A stretch of DNA of 64,000 bases from Cauispirillum nitrogeniifigens (GTDB lineage: Bacteria; Pseudomonadota; Alphaproteobacteria; Rhodospirillales; Rhodospirillaceae). Position numbers and translations under genes: made by a program. Position 1 is the stretch's first letter. Every line of letters starts with the position of its first letter. Below, piece by piece: positions 54,461-62,704 of the stretch. The stretch covers positions 255,849 to 319,848 of the forward strand of contig NZ_JBLOOT010000005.1 in the NCBI RefSeq assembly GCF_049800675.1. The letters are read 5' to 3'. A model generated the notes under the pieces. The model worked only from the letters and a program-made list of their open reading frames with translations, ran no database searches and was not told the DNA's origin.

Positions 54461-55437
54461 GACGCGGCGCCCTTCCCCTGCAAGCGGTGGTGGATCGCTT
54501 CGGCACCCCCCTGCCCGACCTGCCGCAGGACGATACGCCACCGTGGTCCGCCCTGGCCCTGGCGACCTTCGGGGCGCTGCTGGCGGGGGCGGCCCTGGTC
54601 ATCGCCGTGGCGTCGATGTTCGCGGCGTTCGATCTGGAGGCGCGCGAGGGCTGCTTCCTCGGCGGATTGCTGGCGCTGGGCGGCGGCATCGTGCTGAGCC
54701 GCGCCCATGGCTCCGTCTTCGTGCGGCAGTTCGCCCTGACCGGCGGGGTTGCCGGGCACGCCCTGCTGACCACCGCCGTGGTCATTACCTTTGCCGAGGT
54801 CAATGCCGAGTCCCTGGTGCCGGCCGCCGTGGCGGCCTGGGTGGTGGCAGGGATGAGCTGGCCGCTGATGCGCGACACCGGCACGTACCGCTTCGTGACG
54901 GCCGGGGCGGCGATGGCACTGACCGCCTGGGCGATGCTCGACCAGACGCGCTTCGGCCCGCTGGCGCTGGCGGCGCTGACCGTGCCGCTGAGCCTGTGGC
55001 TGCTGCTGGCGCCGCCGCGCCGGATGGACCTGCGCACGGCGGCCATCGCCGTGCTGCTGGTGCCGCTGCCGTTGCTCGGCGTGCCGGCCGGGCATGACGT
55101 GCAGGCGCTGAGCGCGGCGCCCTACGCCGCCGGAGCGCTGTGGCTGCTGTGGCCGGTGCTGCGCGGCCATGCCGGGCGCATGGCCGTGGGCGGCGGCGGG
55201 CTGGTCGCCCTGACCGCCCTGCTGCCCGGCGCGGCGGCGGCGCTGATGCTGCTGGCCCTGGCGTGGCGGGTGGGCAGCCGCGTGCTGGCGGGCCTCGGCG
55301 TGGCCGCGCTGCTGGGCTTCGTGGTGCACTTCTACTACGCCATGGAGGTCACGCTGCTGCTCAAGTCCGGCCTGTTGCTGGCCGGCGGCGTGGTGACGCT
55401 GGGCCTGTGGGCGGCATCGCGGAGGGCAGCGGCATGA
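54457..55437 (+). CDS. DUF4401 membrane protein
   Basis: A 326-residue polytopic membrane protein with about ten helices after a short cytoplasmic start. LATFGALLAGAALVIAVASM near residues 35-54 and GCFLGGLLALGGGIVLSRAH near 65-84 begin the membrane part. The gene context, overlapping both a DUF2157 gene and a GDYxxLxY gene by 4 bases, identifies it as the DUF4401 member of that trio. Biochemical function is unknown. Confidence 0.8.
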   Translation: MRRGALPLQAVVDRFGTPLPDLPQDDTPPWSALALATFGALLAGAALVIAVASMFAAFDLEAREGCFLGGLLALGGGIVLSRAHGSVFVRQFALTGGVAGHALLTTAVVITFAEVNAESLVPAAVAAWVVAGMSWPLMRDTGTYRFVTAGAAMALTAWAMLDQTRFGPLALAALTVPLSLWLLLAPPRRMDLRTAAIAVLLVPLPLLGVPAGHDVQALSAAPYAAGALWLLWPVLRGHAGRMAVGGGGLVALTALLPGAAAALMLLALAWRVGSRVLAGLGVAALLGFVVHFYYAMEVTLLLKSGLLLAGGVVTLGLWAASRRAAA

Positions 55438-55892
55438 TCGCGCGCATGGGATTCTGGCTGGGGCTGGCGCTGATCGTCGGCACGGTCGGCTGGCAGACCT
55501 GGAGCAAGCAGGCCATCCTCGACCACGGCCGGGAGATGCTGCTGCCGCTGGCGCCGGTGGACCCGCGCAGCCTGATGCAGGGCGACTACATGGACCTGCG
55601 CTACGCCGACATCCTGCCCGAGGACATCGACGAAGACACCCTGCCGCGCCGGGGCGTTCTGGTGGTCACGCTGACCGATGCCGGCGAGGCCCGCGCCCGC
55701 CGCCTGCACCAGGGCGAGTCCCTGGCCGCCGGGGAATACCTGCTGGCCTACCACACGAGCCACGGTCGTCTGGCCTTCGCCGCCGAAAGCTTCCTGTTCC
55801 AGGAAGGCACGGCGGACAAATACGAGGACGCCACCCACGGCCTGCTGAAGGTGGCGGAAGACGGAACGGCGTTGCTGAGCGGTTTGCGGTAG
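55434..55892 (+). CDS. GDYxxLxY-motif membrane-anchored protein
   Basis: A 152-residue protein with one N-terminal helix (about residues 5-22) and a periplasmic domain. The defining motif reads LMQGDYMDLRY near residues 47-57, preceded by LLPLAPVDPRS. The remaining part is beta-rich and ends with a short conserved FLFQEGTADKYEDATHG near 122-138. In other bacteria this protein is always paired with DUF2157/DUF4401 proteins, as here; the trio's role is not known. It overlaps the DUF4401 gene by 4 bases. Confidence 0.88.
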   Translation: MIARMGFWLGLALIVGTVGWQTWSKQAILDHGREMLLPLAPVDPRSLMQGDYMDLRYADILPEDIDEDTLPRRGVLVVTLTDAGEARARRLHQGESLAAGEYLLAYHTSHGRLAFAAESFLFQEGTADKYEDATHGLLKVAEDGTALLSGLR

Positions 55893-55935
55893 GCGCCGGG
55901 CCGCCCTCTCCGGCACACCGGCTTGCCCGCCCCGT

Positions 55936-58482
55936 TCACCGCATCCCCACCGCCTTGCGCGCCCTGGCGGTCAGGGACTGGGACACCTGCGCCGTCTCCG
56001 CCCAGGGGTCATCGCCGCCCCCGCCGGCCAGCCGGTGGCGCAGCGTCTCGACGGTGAACAGGTTGGCGGCGGCCAGCGCCGCCAGGTCGCTCCACGGGAG
56101 GGGCACGGCCACCGGCGCGCCGGGGCGGGCGCGTGGCGACCACGCGGCGATGGCGGTGTTGCCCCGGTCGTTGCGGAAGAAGTCGATGAAGATGCGCCCC
56201 TTGCGCTTGGCCTTGGACATGCTGGCGACGTAGGCATCCGGGGCGTCGGCCTCCATGGCTTCGGCCAGGGCGCGGCCGAAGGCCTTGACCTCGGCCCAGT
56301 CCTGGCGGCGTGACAGCGGCACCACCACATGCAGCCCCTTGCCGCCGGTGACCTTGAGGAAGCTGCGCAGCCCGGCGGCGTCGAGGCGGTCGCGGACCTC
56401 CACGGCGGCGGCCTTGACGCGGGCGAAGTCCAGCCCCTCGTCGGGGTCGAGGTCGAGGATCAGGCGGTCGGGACGGTCGGGCTTGTCGATGCGCGCCCCC
56501 CAGGGGTGCAGTTCCAGCACGCCCAGTTGGACCAGCCCGACCAGACCGCGCCGGCCGCGCACCACCAGGGTGCGACCCTTGGGGCCGCCAAGGTCGACCT
56601 CCTCCACCTCGTCGGGCAGGCCCTTGAAGGCGTGACGCTGGTAGAAGCACTTGGCACCGGAGCCGTCGGGGCAGCGCACCAGACTGACCGGACGGTCGGC
56701 CAGTTCGCGCAGCAGGCGGTCGGCAACCTCGGCGACGAATTCCGCCAGTCCGCGCTTGGTCAGGCCCATGTCGGGGTAGAGCACCTTGTCGGGGTTGGTC
56801 AGATGCACCCCGGCGACGGTGTCACCAAACTCTTCTGGCGGCGGAGCGGGCATGGCGGGGCGTCCTCCCTTGACCCGTTTGGCGCCGGGGGCCTCGCGGC
56901 GGATGTCGCGCGGGTCCTTGTCCTCGCGCAGACCCTGGAACGCGCCCTGGCGGATAAGGCCGTCGCGCGACCAGCTCAGGAACTCCACCTCGCAGACCCT
57001 CTCCGGGCGGACGAACACCGCCTCGCGGCCGACCTCCTGGCGGCCGACTCCGCTGAACGGGCTGTCCCTGACCGCCAGTGCCTCCAGCGCGGCGCGCACC
57101 GCCATGCCGGCGGCGGCGGTGAAGCCGGTGCCGACCTTGCCGCAGTAGGCCAGACCGCCGTCCTCGTACACCCCCAGCAGCAGGGCGCCGAGGCCGGGGC
57201 CGCCGGGGCCGGGCGGGGTGAAACCGCCAATGACGAATTCCTGGCGCTCCACGCACTTGGACTTCACCCAGTCCTTGCCGCGCCCCGGCACATACGGCCG
57301 GTCGCGGCGCTTGGAGATGATGCCTTCCAGCGCCATGCCGCAGGCGTTGCGCAGCACCCCCGGCCCGCCGGTGCCGTCGATGTGGTCGGAGTAGAACAGC
57401 GGGCCGTCCTCGGGCACCCCGTCGAGCAGTCCGCGCAGGGCCTCCTTGCGCTCGATCAGCGGCAGCCGGCGCAGGTCCCGGCCGTCCAGGTGCAACAGGT
57501 CGAACAGCGCCGCCCGCACCTGTCCCGAGTCGCCGCGCCGGTTGCCGAAGCGGCCGATGGCCTCCTGCAACAGGGCGAAGCTGGACAGGCCGGCGGCGTC
57601 CAGCACCACCGCCTCGCCGTCCAGCACCGCCGCCCGCACCGGCAGGGCGGCGCAGGCCGCCGCGATGGTCGGGAAGCGGTCGGTCCAGTCCAGGCCGCTG
57701 CGGGTGAGAATCCGCGCCGCGCCACCGTCGACCACCACCAGGATGCGGTAGCCGTCGAACTTGATCTCGTGCAGCCACTGCGCGCCGGCCGGCGGTGCAT
57801 CGGCACGGGTGCAGAGCTGCGGGGCGAGGTCATCGGGAAGGGCGGCGGTCGGACCGGACGCTGGCGCGCCGGCGGCGATCTCCTCCATGGCCCGGCCGGT
57901 GGCGCAGGAGGTGCGTTCGCCGGCCACCAAAGCCTCGCCGGCACCGGGCCGGGCGGTCGAGTCGTCGGCCTTGATGAACAGCCAGGTCTCGCGCTTTTCC
58001 GCCGCCGCCGTGCCGCCCATGCGGACCAGCGTCCAGCCGCCGCGCAGGCGTTCCCCCTCCAGGCGAATCGCCAGCTTGCCGTGGGCCAGCGCCTCGGCCG
58101 GGTCGCCGTCGCCGTCAAAGGCCCAGGTGCCGCGATCCCACAGCATCATGGTGCCGCCGCCGTATGCGCCGGGCGGGATGGTGCCCTCGAAGGTCTGATA
58201 GTCCAGCGGGTGGTCCTCGGTCCGCACCGCCAGGCGCTTGTCCGCCGGGTCCAGGCTGGGACCGCGCGTGACGGCCCAGCTCTTGAGCACGCCGTCCATC
58301 TCCAGCCGCAGGTCAAAGTGCAGGCGCCGGGCGTCGTGCTTCTGCACCACGAACACGCCGCCTGTCGCCTTGGCCTTGCGCGCGGAGCGGCGGCGGGGGA
58401 CCGGCGCGGGCTCGGCCGTGCGGGTGAAGTCGCGGCGCCGGACGTATTCCTCCAGACCGCCGGGAGCGGCGCGCCGGGCCAT
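55936..58482 (-). CDS. ligD: DNA ligase D (phosphoesterase-ligase-polymerase)
   Basis: The multifunctional enzyme of bacterial non-homologous end joining. The 848-residue protein has, in order, a 3'-phosphoesterase domain (QKHDARRLHFDLRLEMDG near residues 48-65), an ATP-dependent ligase (adenylated Lys241 in EIKFDGYR, then an OB fold) and a C-terminal primase-polymerase domain (HLTNPDKVLYPDMGLTKRG near 555-573; LDLDPDEGLDF). The PE-LIG-POL order is that of Pseudomonas and Agrobacterium LigD. No Ku gene is in the window. ATG 58482 starts just before the PE domain; the open frame upstream runs into a repeat element and is not coding. Confidence 0.97.
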   Translation of the reverse strand: MARRAAPGGLEEYVRRRDFTRTAEPAPVPRRRSARKAKATGGVFVVQKHDARRLHFDLRLEMDGVLKSWAVTRGPSLDPADKRLAVRTEDHPLDYQTFEGTIPPGAYGGGTMMLWDRGTWAFDGDGDPAEALAHGKLAIRLEGERLRGGWTLVRMGGTAAAEKRETWLFIKADDSTARPGAGEALVAGERTSCATGRAMEEIAAGAPASGPTAALPDDLAPQLCTRADAPPAGAQWLHEIKFDGYRILVVVDGGAARILTRSGLDWTDRFPTIAAACAALPVRAAVLDGEAVVLDAAGLSSFALLQEAIGRFGNRRGDSGQVRAALFDLLHLDGRDLRRLPLIERKEALRGLLDGVPEDGPLFYSDHIDGTGGPGVLRNACGMALEGIISKRRDRPYVPGRGKDWVKSKCVERQEFVIGGFTPPGPGGPGLGALLLGVYEDGGLAYCGKVGTGFTAAAGMAVRAALEALAVRDSPFSGVGRQEVGREAVFVRPERVCEVEFLSWSRDGLIRQGAFQGLREDKDPRDIRREAPGAKRVKGGRPAMPAPPPEEFGDTVAGVHLTNPDKVLYPDMGLTKRGLAEFVAEVADRLLRELADRPVSLVRCPDGSGAKCFYQRHAFKGLPDEVEEVDLGGPKGRTLVVRGRRGLVGLVQLGVLELHPWGARIDKPDRPDRLILDLDPDEGLDFARVKAAAVEVRDRLDAAGLRSFLKVTGGKGLHVVVPLSRRQDWAEVKAFGRALAEAMEADAPDAYVASMSKAKRKGRIFIDFFRNDRGNTAIAAWSPRARPGAPVAVPLPWSDLAALAAANLFTVETLRHRLAGGGGDDPWAETAQVSQSLTARARKAVGMR

Positions 58483-58560
58483 GGCAGTTCCTCCCAAGGG
58501 ACTCGGGTCATTGGGAAAAACGGCCGGCGCGGGGGGTGCGGTTGCGGGGGTGGTGAAGGG

Positions 58561-58708
58561 TGAACCACCAAGACACCAAGACGCCAAGAGGTCGAGCGGG
58601 CTGCGCCGCAGGCGGACAATCGGCGTCGTGTTCACCTGCGCTACGCGCGGCAGGCGCTTCCGTAAGAGGAAGCACGCTCTCTTGGTGTCTTTGCGCCTTG
58701 GTGGTTGA
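58561..58708. repeat. MITE-like inverted-repeat element, copy 2
   Basis: About 148 bases bounded by inverted repeats of CACCAAG units (58562-58590 with 58681-58708, a few mismatches). It aligns with the minus strand of the copy at 25552-25705, sharing GCGCCGCAGGCG and CCTGCGCT-N-CGCGCGGC inside. It lies in the gap 58483-58798 upstream of ligD; apart from this element, a run of ten C and the terminator, that gap holds nothing recognisable. Confidence 0.7.
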
Positions 58709-58734
58709 ATTCCTTGCACGCCCTCCCCCCCCCC

Positions 58735-58771
58735 AAAAGCGAAACCGGCGCCCCTTCTCAAGAGGCGCCGG
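58735..58771 (-). terminator. Intrinsic terminator of the OmpA-like lipoprotein gene
   Basis: On the minus strand CCGGCGCC (58771-58764) pairs with GGCGCCGG (58752-58745) around an 11-base loop and is followed by TTTCGCTTTT (58744-58735). It lies 28 bases after the stop of the gene at 58799-59947. Confidence 0.7.
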
Positions 58772-58798
58772 CCGTAGCGGGACGAGGAGGCTCTGTCG

Positions 58799-59947
58799 TC
58801 AGCGGACGTAGAGGTGGACCTCGTTGGAGGTCGCCGTGGGGCTGTTCATGCCCGACATGCGGATGCGGTCGGCCGGCAGGCCCATGTCGGTCAGCGAGCG
58901 CATCACCTGTTCGGCATTGCGGCGCGAGGCGGTGACGCCCAGGGCGCGTTCGCCGACGCTGCCGCTGCTCGACGCCACGGCCACCAGATCGAAGGAGGCA
59001 TCGGGGCGGCGTTCGATGGCGCGCGAGACGGCCTGGTACAGGGCCTGCTCGTAGGCGACGTTGGGACGGTCGAAGCGGATGACCACCAGCGGGCGCTGAC
59101 CGGCGATGCTGGCCGCCGGCAGGGCGCCGGTCGCCGCCGGGGCGGCCATGGCGGCGGAGCGCATGGCGGCCTGGTTGCCCAGGGAGGCGCCGTAGAGCTG
59201 GCCGCTCTTGATGCCGAGCGCCAGGGCATTGAGGTTGCCGCGCTCGTTGGCGACGTAGTTCTGCTGGCGGGCGATGTCCTGGCTCAGTTCGGACAGCAGG
59301 CGCTCGATCAGGACGGTGGTCTGGTTGGCCTCGTCCTCAAGGATGTTGAGCTGGCGGTGGTCTTCCTCGACGGCGCCCGACAGACCGTAGGCGGCGCGGA
59401 CGGAGTCCATGAGGTAGGCGGCCATGGCGCTGTCGGACGCGACGCGGGTGGCCAGCTCGTTCATCGCCGCGATGTCGTTGTTGATGGCGTCAAGCTGCTG
59501 CTGCGCCTGGCCCCACCGCTGCTGGAGGATGGGGTTGCCGGGCGTGGTGCCGACCTGGAGCCGCGCGTTGATGTTGGCGACGGTCTCGTGATAGCGCTGG
59601 CTGTCCTGGACGGTCTGGTTGCGGATGTTCTGGAGGGTCTGGTTGCGCTGCCGGATGGTTTCCTGAAGCTGCCGCAACTCGTTGCGGAACGTCGTCACCT
59701 TCTGCCCCACGAAGGTGCCCGTCGGCTGCCCCGGCGTCACCGCCCCCGGCTCGAAGTTGGTGCTGCCCAGGGTGGGCGGCGGCCCGACCGTCGGGTCGGT
59801 GTTCATCTCCGCCTGCGAGGCGGGGATCGCCATGCCGTCCCCGGACTGTCCGCCGAGCGACGGGAACAATGCGTCGGACGCGAAGGAGCAGCCGGACAGA
59901 ACAAATGCCACGCCAAACGCGACAAAGCGGTTTTTCGACAGCGCCAT
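58799..59947 (-). CDS. OmpA-like lipoprotein with coiled-coil middle
   Basis: A 382-residue predicted lipoprotein: lipobox LSGC with Cys near residue 20. A Pro/Gly/Thr-rich linker (about 30-75) precedes a long coiled coil (about 80-240, Gln/Asn-rich, e.g. LRQLQETIRQRNQTLQNIRN near 90-109). The C-terminal 100 residues resemble an OmpA-like domain: PLVVIRFDRPNVAYEQALYQ near 285-304, LGVTASRRNAEQVMRSLTDM near 345-364 and a closing beta strand. The usual NxxLSxxRA peptidoglycan motif is degenerate (VTASRRNAEQV). It probably links the outer membrane to the wall. The ATG at 59947 begins the lipoprotein signal. Confidence 0.78.
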   Translation of the reverse strand: MALSKNRFVAFGVAFVLSGCSFASDALFPSLGGQSGDGMAIPASQAEMNTDPTVGPPPTLGSTNFEPGAVTPGQPTGTFVGQKVTTFRNELRQLQETIRQRNQTLQNIRNQTVQDSQRYHETVANINARLQVGTTPGNPILQQRWGQAQQQLDAINNDIAAMNELATRVASDSAMAAYLMDSVRAAYGLSGAVEEDHRQLNILEDEANQTTVLIERLLSELSQDIARQQNYVANERGNLNALALGIKSGQLYGASLGNQAAMRSAAMAAPAATGALPAASIAGQRPLVVIRFDRPNVAYEQALYQAVSRAIERRPDASFDLVAVASSSGSVGERALGVTASRRNAEQVMRSLTDMGLPADRIRMSGMNSPTATSNEVHLYVR

Positions 59948-60318
59948 CGAACGACCTTTATGGTTCTCACAGACACCCGGCCGGGGTATCGGCTTGTTTA
60001 AAAAGGATTTGGCGGGACATTCCCCCCCCGCGCACTTGTGCCGGGCGAGTGTACTGAAAGGCTTAGGGCGGAACAAGCCGCATTTGTGACCGCGTTGTGG
60101 GGTTTATGTACGCGCATGCTCCACCCCGCCGCCGCCGCCCCCGCACCCCCGAAGCCGCCCCAAACCCGCATGCTTTCGAGGCCGCGCTCCGGGGCCGGAT
60201 CTTTTTTTCACCGTCCCCGATTTTTTCGCTTGCAATGACCGCCGGGGCCAAGTATCTCTCCCGTCCTCGGCGGGGACGACCCCACGGAACGAACCGCCGG
60301 AAAGACAAAATACCCTGT
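59948..60318. other. Non-coding gap before tRNA-Arg
   Basis: A 371-base gap with no convincing gene. It holds the upstream region of the OmpA-like lipoprotein gene on the minus strand (no clear boxes; a run of eight C at 60022-60029) and two T-rich patches (60202-60208 and 60221-60226) just before the tRNA-Arg promoter on the plus strand. Base composition is mixed, unlike the uniform GC-rich coding DNA around it. Confidence 0.5.
60230..60258 (+). promoter_or_regulatory. Promoter of tRNA-Arg
   Basis: TTGCAA (60230-60235), exactly 17 bases, then TATCTC (60253-60258). It has the same form as the promoters of tRNA-Leu and tRNA-Gln. A leader of about 55 bases separates it from the tRNA. Confidence 0.55.
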
Positions 60319-60395
60319 GCGCCCGTAGCTCAACTGGATAGAGCACCTGACTACGGATCAGGAGGTTAGGAGTTCGAATCTTCTCGGGCGCGCCA
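60319..60395 (+). tRNA. tRNA-Arg (anticodon ACG), target of the adjacent integrative element
   Basis: A 77-base tRNA with encoded CCA (60393-60395). The acceptor stem pairs GCGCCCG with CGGGCGC, the anticodon arm is CCTGA-ctACGga-TCAGG, and the T arm has GAGTTCGAATC. The A34 is expected to be edited to inosine. The tRNA remains complete; an integrase gene pointing towards it lies 0.8 kb downstream, so its 3' end is the likely attachment site. Confidence 0.97.
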
Positions 60396-60399
60396 CTCT

Positions 60400-60432
60400 A
60401 AGGGCTTGAAAGCGAACAGCTTTCAAGCCCTT
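60400..60432 (+). terminator. Terminator of tRNA-Arg
   Basis: A perfect 14-base-pair stem (60400-60413 with 60419-60432) around the 5-base loop GAACA, beginning four bases after the tRNA CCA. Only a short T-run (60430-60433) ends the stem. The hairpin lies at or just inside the border of the integrated element. Confidence 0.7.
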
Positions 60433-60465
60433 TCCATTTGGGGTCCAGGGATGGCCCGACGCGCC

Positions 60466-60562
60466 GTCCCACGCCTATCCCACGGAAGGCCATCGTCCGC
60501 GCCCGAGGGCGACCGCAGGGAATGCGCCCGCCGCGTCCCCCAGTGTCCCACTGCTGTCCCAC
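60466..60562. repeat. Repeated TCCCAC motifs next to the attachment site
   Basis: GTCCCAC at 60466-60472, ATCCCAC at 60477-60483, GTCCCAC at 60545-60551 and GTCCCAC at 60556-60562: four direct copies in 97 bases in two close pairs, plus a near-copy in reverse at 60604-60610. They lie between the tRNA-Arg and the first cargo gene, where arm-type integrase sites are expected. The rest of the 299-base gap 60396-60694 has no recognised gene. Confidence 0.35.
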
Positions 60563-60694
60563 CACGGGGAACGGCTGCGATCCGGCGAGGCGCGTCCGCG
60601 ACAGTGGGGCACCAGCATCAGCGCGCATCTCCAGTTGTACTGTGGCCAACGCCCCAGATATGCTCGGCCCCTAGACATCTACAGGGGGCAAGCC

Positions 60695-61144
60695 GTGAGC
60701 TTCGGAAAGTACATGATTACCGGCGTAGCCGGCCCGCTGGGCGGGGTGGTCTGGGATGTGATGCGGAGCGCTACGGCGAAAGTCGAGGCGGCGTCATCTG
60801 GCGAAATGGCAGAGCTTCAGTTGGAAGCCGCGCGCCAGGACGTGCGCCTCAAGATGGCCAAGGTGCAGGCGCAGATCGCTCAGGAAATGGCGATTGCGGA
60901 CCGCATCGCATCGGCGGCAGAGGTCGAAATCGAGGAGTTCTACGACGCGGGCGGCAAGGGCAATGTCGGCCTGTCGGGCGACCTGAACACTCTAACTGGC
61001 ACCCTGGGCGTGGGCGCCGAAGGGCGCGTCGTCACCAAGCGAATCTATCATTTCAAAGGGTGGCGCCCCGAGATGGTGGTCGCGGAGATCGACGCAGAAG
61101 GGAATCTGACGGTCGAGGCCCCTGAGGCCGCGCCCGGCGAATAG
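60695..61144 (+). CDS. Unrecognised cargo protein of the integrated element
   Basis: A 149-residue cytoplasmic protein. A Gly-rich opening (MITGVAGPLGGVVWDVM near residues 6-22) is followed by a charged helix (MAELQLEAARQDVRLKMAKV near 35-54) that could form a coiled coil, then a short beta-rich tail (VVTKRIYHFKGWRPEMVVAE near 112-131). No family is recognised. GTG 60695 is preferred because AGGGGG lies 9-14 bases upstream; an ATG at 60635 would add 20 unlikely residues. Its codon use is less GC-biased than the core genes, in line with transfer. It converges on the integrase gene with a 37-base gap. Confidence 0.65.
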   Translation: MSFGKYMITGVAGPLGGVVWDVMRSATAKVEAASSGEMAELQLEAARQDVRLKMAKVQAQIAQEMAIADRIASAAEVEIEEFYDAGGKGNVGLSGDLNTLTGTLGVGAEGRVVTKRIYHFKGWRPEMVVAEIDAEGNLTVEAPEAAPGE

Positions 61145-61181
61145 AAAAAATGTGAGGGGGCCGCAGCCTGCCCCCTCCATT

Positions 61182-62357
61182 CTAGGCCTTCGGCCCCTCC
61201 AGCAAGTTCCAAGCCCGCGCCGCCACCGTCGCCGTTTCCACCAGCCGCTGCGGGGCGTGGTGGGCATAGCGGGCGGTGGTGGACAACTGGCTGTGCCCGA
61301 GGATGACGCCGATCTCGTTGAGCGGCACCCCCTGGTTCGCCAGGGCCGAGGCGAAGCTGTGCCGCAGGTCGTGGATGCGGGTGTCTGGCAGCAGCCCGGC
61401 GGCCTTCCTGGCCCGCTTCCATGGCCCCCGGATGTCCTCCAGGGGCGTGCCGGCAATCTTGCCGGGGAAGACGTACCCCGCCCCGCGCGAACCGCTCTTC
61501 TGGTACTGCCGCACCAGCACCCGCGCCGCCACGGCCGACAGCGGGATGTGGCGGGGCTTGCCGGACTTCGACCTCGGCACGGTCAGCAGGGACCGGCTGA
61601 GGTCGACGTACTCCCACCGCGCCTTCAGGATCTCGTTTTTCCGCGCCCCGGTGAGGATGAGGAGCATCAGGGCCGCGGCGGCGTCCTGGTTGGGCTCGTC
61701 GTCCAGGGCGCGGACCAGGGCCTGGGTCTCCTGGGCGCTGAGGTAGACGTCGCGGTGGGTCTCGGGCAGCATCCCGGGCGAGGCCGCCGGGTTGGCGCCC
61801 TGATAGAGCTGCCAGCGATTCGCCAGGTTGAACATCGAGCGCAGGGTCGCCAGGTGCCGGTTGGTGGTGGCATTGGACAGGCCCAGCCCGAGGATTCGCT
61901 TGCGAAAGGCGGCGACGTCGGCCTGGGTCACCTCGTCGAGGGCTTTGCGGCCCAGGGCCTCGTCGATGCGCCGGCAGAACACCGCCACCGTGTCATGGCT
62001 GCGCAGGCGGTCGCGGATGTGCGGCAGGTAGCGGTCGGCGATGAACTCCCCGACCGTGGGGATGGCCTTCTTCTTGTCGGCGTCGGCCACCGGGTCGGCG
62101 CCGAGGCTGGTTTCGGCCTTGAGCAGCTCGGCCCGCTTGCGGGCCTGCTCCAGGGTGACGTCGCCCAGGCGGCCGAGCTTGACCTCCCGCGCCCGGCCGC
62201 GGCCGTCGCGGTAGCGGAAGTAGAAGGTGGTGGTGGAGCGCCGGAACTCGACGATCAGGCCCTTCAGGCGGCTGTCGAAGAGGCGCAGCTTGGCCTGCCC
62301 CTCCGGGAGCGGCGGCGGGTTGGCGAGTAGCGCCTTGGTGATGGGCGTGGCGGCCAT
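61182..62357 (-). CDS. Tyrosine recombinase (P4-type integrase)
   Basis: Catalyses site-specific integration and excision of the element at tRNA-Arg. The 391-residue protein has an N-terminal arm-binding DUF4102 domain (KLRLFDSRLKGLIVEFRRST near residues 23-42), a SAM-like core-binding domain (about 105-190) and a C-terminal catalytic domain with Arg in LTGARKNEILKARW near 240-253, Lys in SKSGKPRHIPL near 267-277, HDLRHSFAS near 325-333, LGHSQLSTTARYAH near 350-363 with the nucleophilic Tyr. All catalytic residues are present, so it is probably active. It is transcribed towards the tRNA. The DUF2958 gene lies 7 bases upstream. Confidence 0.95.
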   Translation of the reverse strand: MAATPITKALLANPPPLPEGQAKLRLFDSRLKGLIVEFRRSTTTFYFRYRDGRGRAREVKLGRLGDVTLEQARKRAELLKAETSLGADPVADADKKKAIPTVGEFIADRYLPHIRDRLRSHDTVAVFCRRIDEALGRKALDEVTQADVAAFRKRILGLGLSNATTNRHLATLRSMFNLANRWQLYQGANPAASPGMLPETHRDVYLSAQETQALVRALDDEPNQDAAAALMLLILTGARKNEILKARWEYVDLSRSLLTVPRSKSGKPRHIPLSAVAARVLVRQYQKSGSRGAGYVFPGKIAGTPLEDIRGPWKRARKAAGLLPDTRIHDLRHSFASALANQGVPLNEIGVILGHSQLSTTARYAHHAPQRLVETATVAARAWNLLEGPKA

Positions 62358-62364
62358 GGCGCCC

Positions 62365-62673
62365 TCACAGGACCACGCCGGGGACGTCGCCCAGGCGGCA
62401 GGGCCGGAAGTGGACGTCGCGCTCGATGCGCAGCCCGGCGGGGCCGACGATGGCTTCCAACTCGGGCAGCGAGAAGTATCCGGCTTCCTGCTCATGCCCG
62501 ATGACCCATCCCCAGCACAGGTGCTCGGTGGGGTCGTACTCGATGAGCAGCCACGTCCAGTTGGCCCAGGGGGTGAAGAGCTTGGTCTGCACCAGCTTGT
62601 CCTTGAGGGCGACGGCCTCCGTGGCATAGAGGGCGGGCAGGCGTGCGGCATCGGCCGCGGTCAGCAGCAGCAT
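62365..62673 (-). CDS. DUF2958 protein of mobile elements
   Basis: A 102-residue protein that matches DUF2958: LYATEAVALKDKLVQTKLFT near residues 15-34, then NWTWLLIEYDPTEHLCWGWV near 38-57 and GYFSLPELEAIVGPAGLRIE near 65-84, then the closing RDVHFRP. DUF2958 proteins are carried by plasmids and integrative elements and their function is unknown. It lies between the integrase gene (7 bases) and another element gene (31 bases) on the same strand, so these genes are probably one transcript. Confidence 0.85.
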   Translation of the reverse strand: MLLLTAADAARLPALYATEAVALKDKLVQTKLFTPWANWTWLLIEYDPTEHLCWGWVIGHEQEAGYFSLPELEAIVGPAGLRIERDVHFRPCRLGDVPGVVL

Positions 62674-62704
62674 GGGAACCTCCGGGTTCGGGGGATGGTG
62701 AGGA

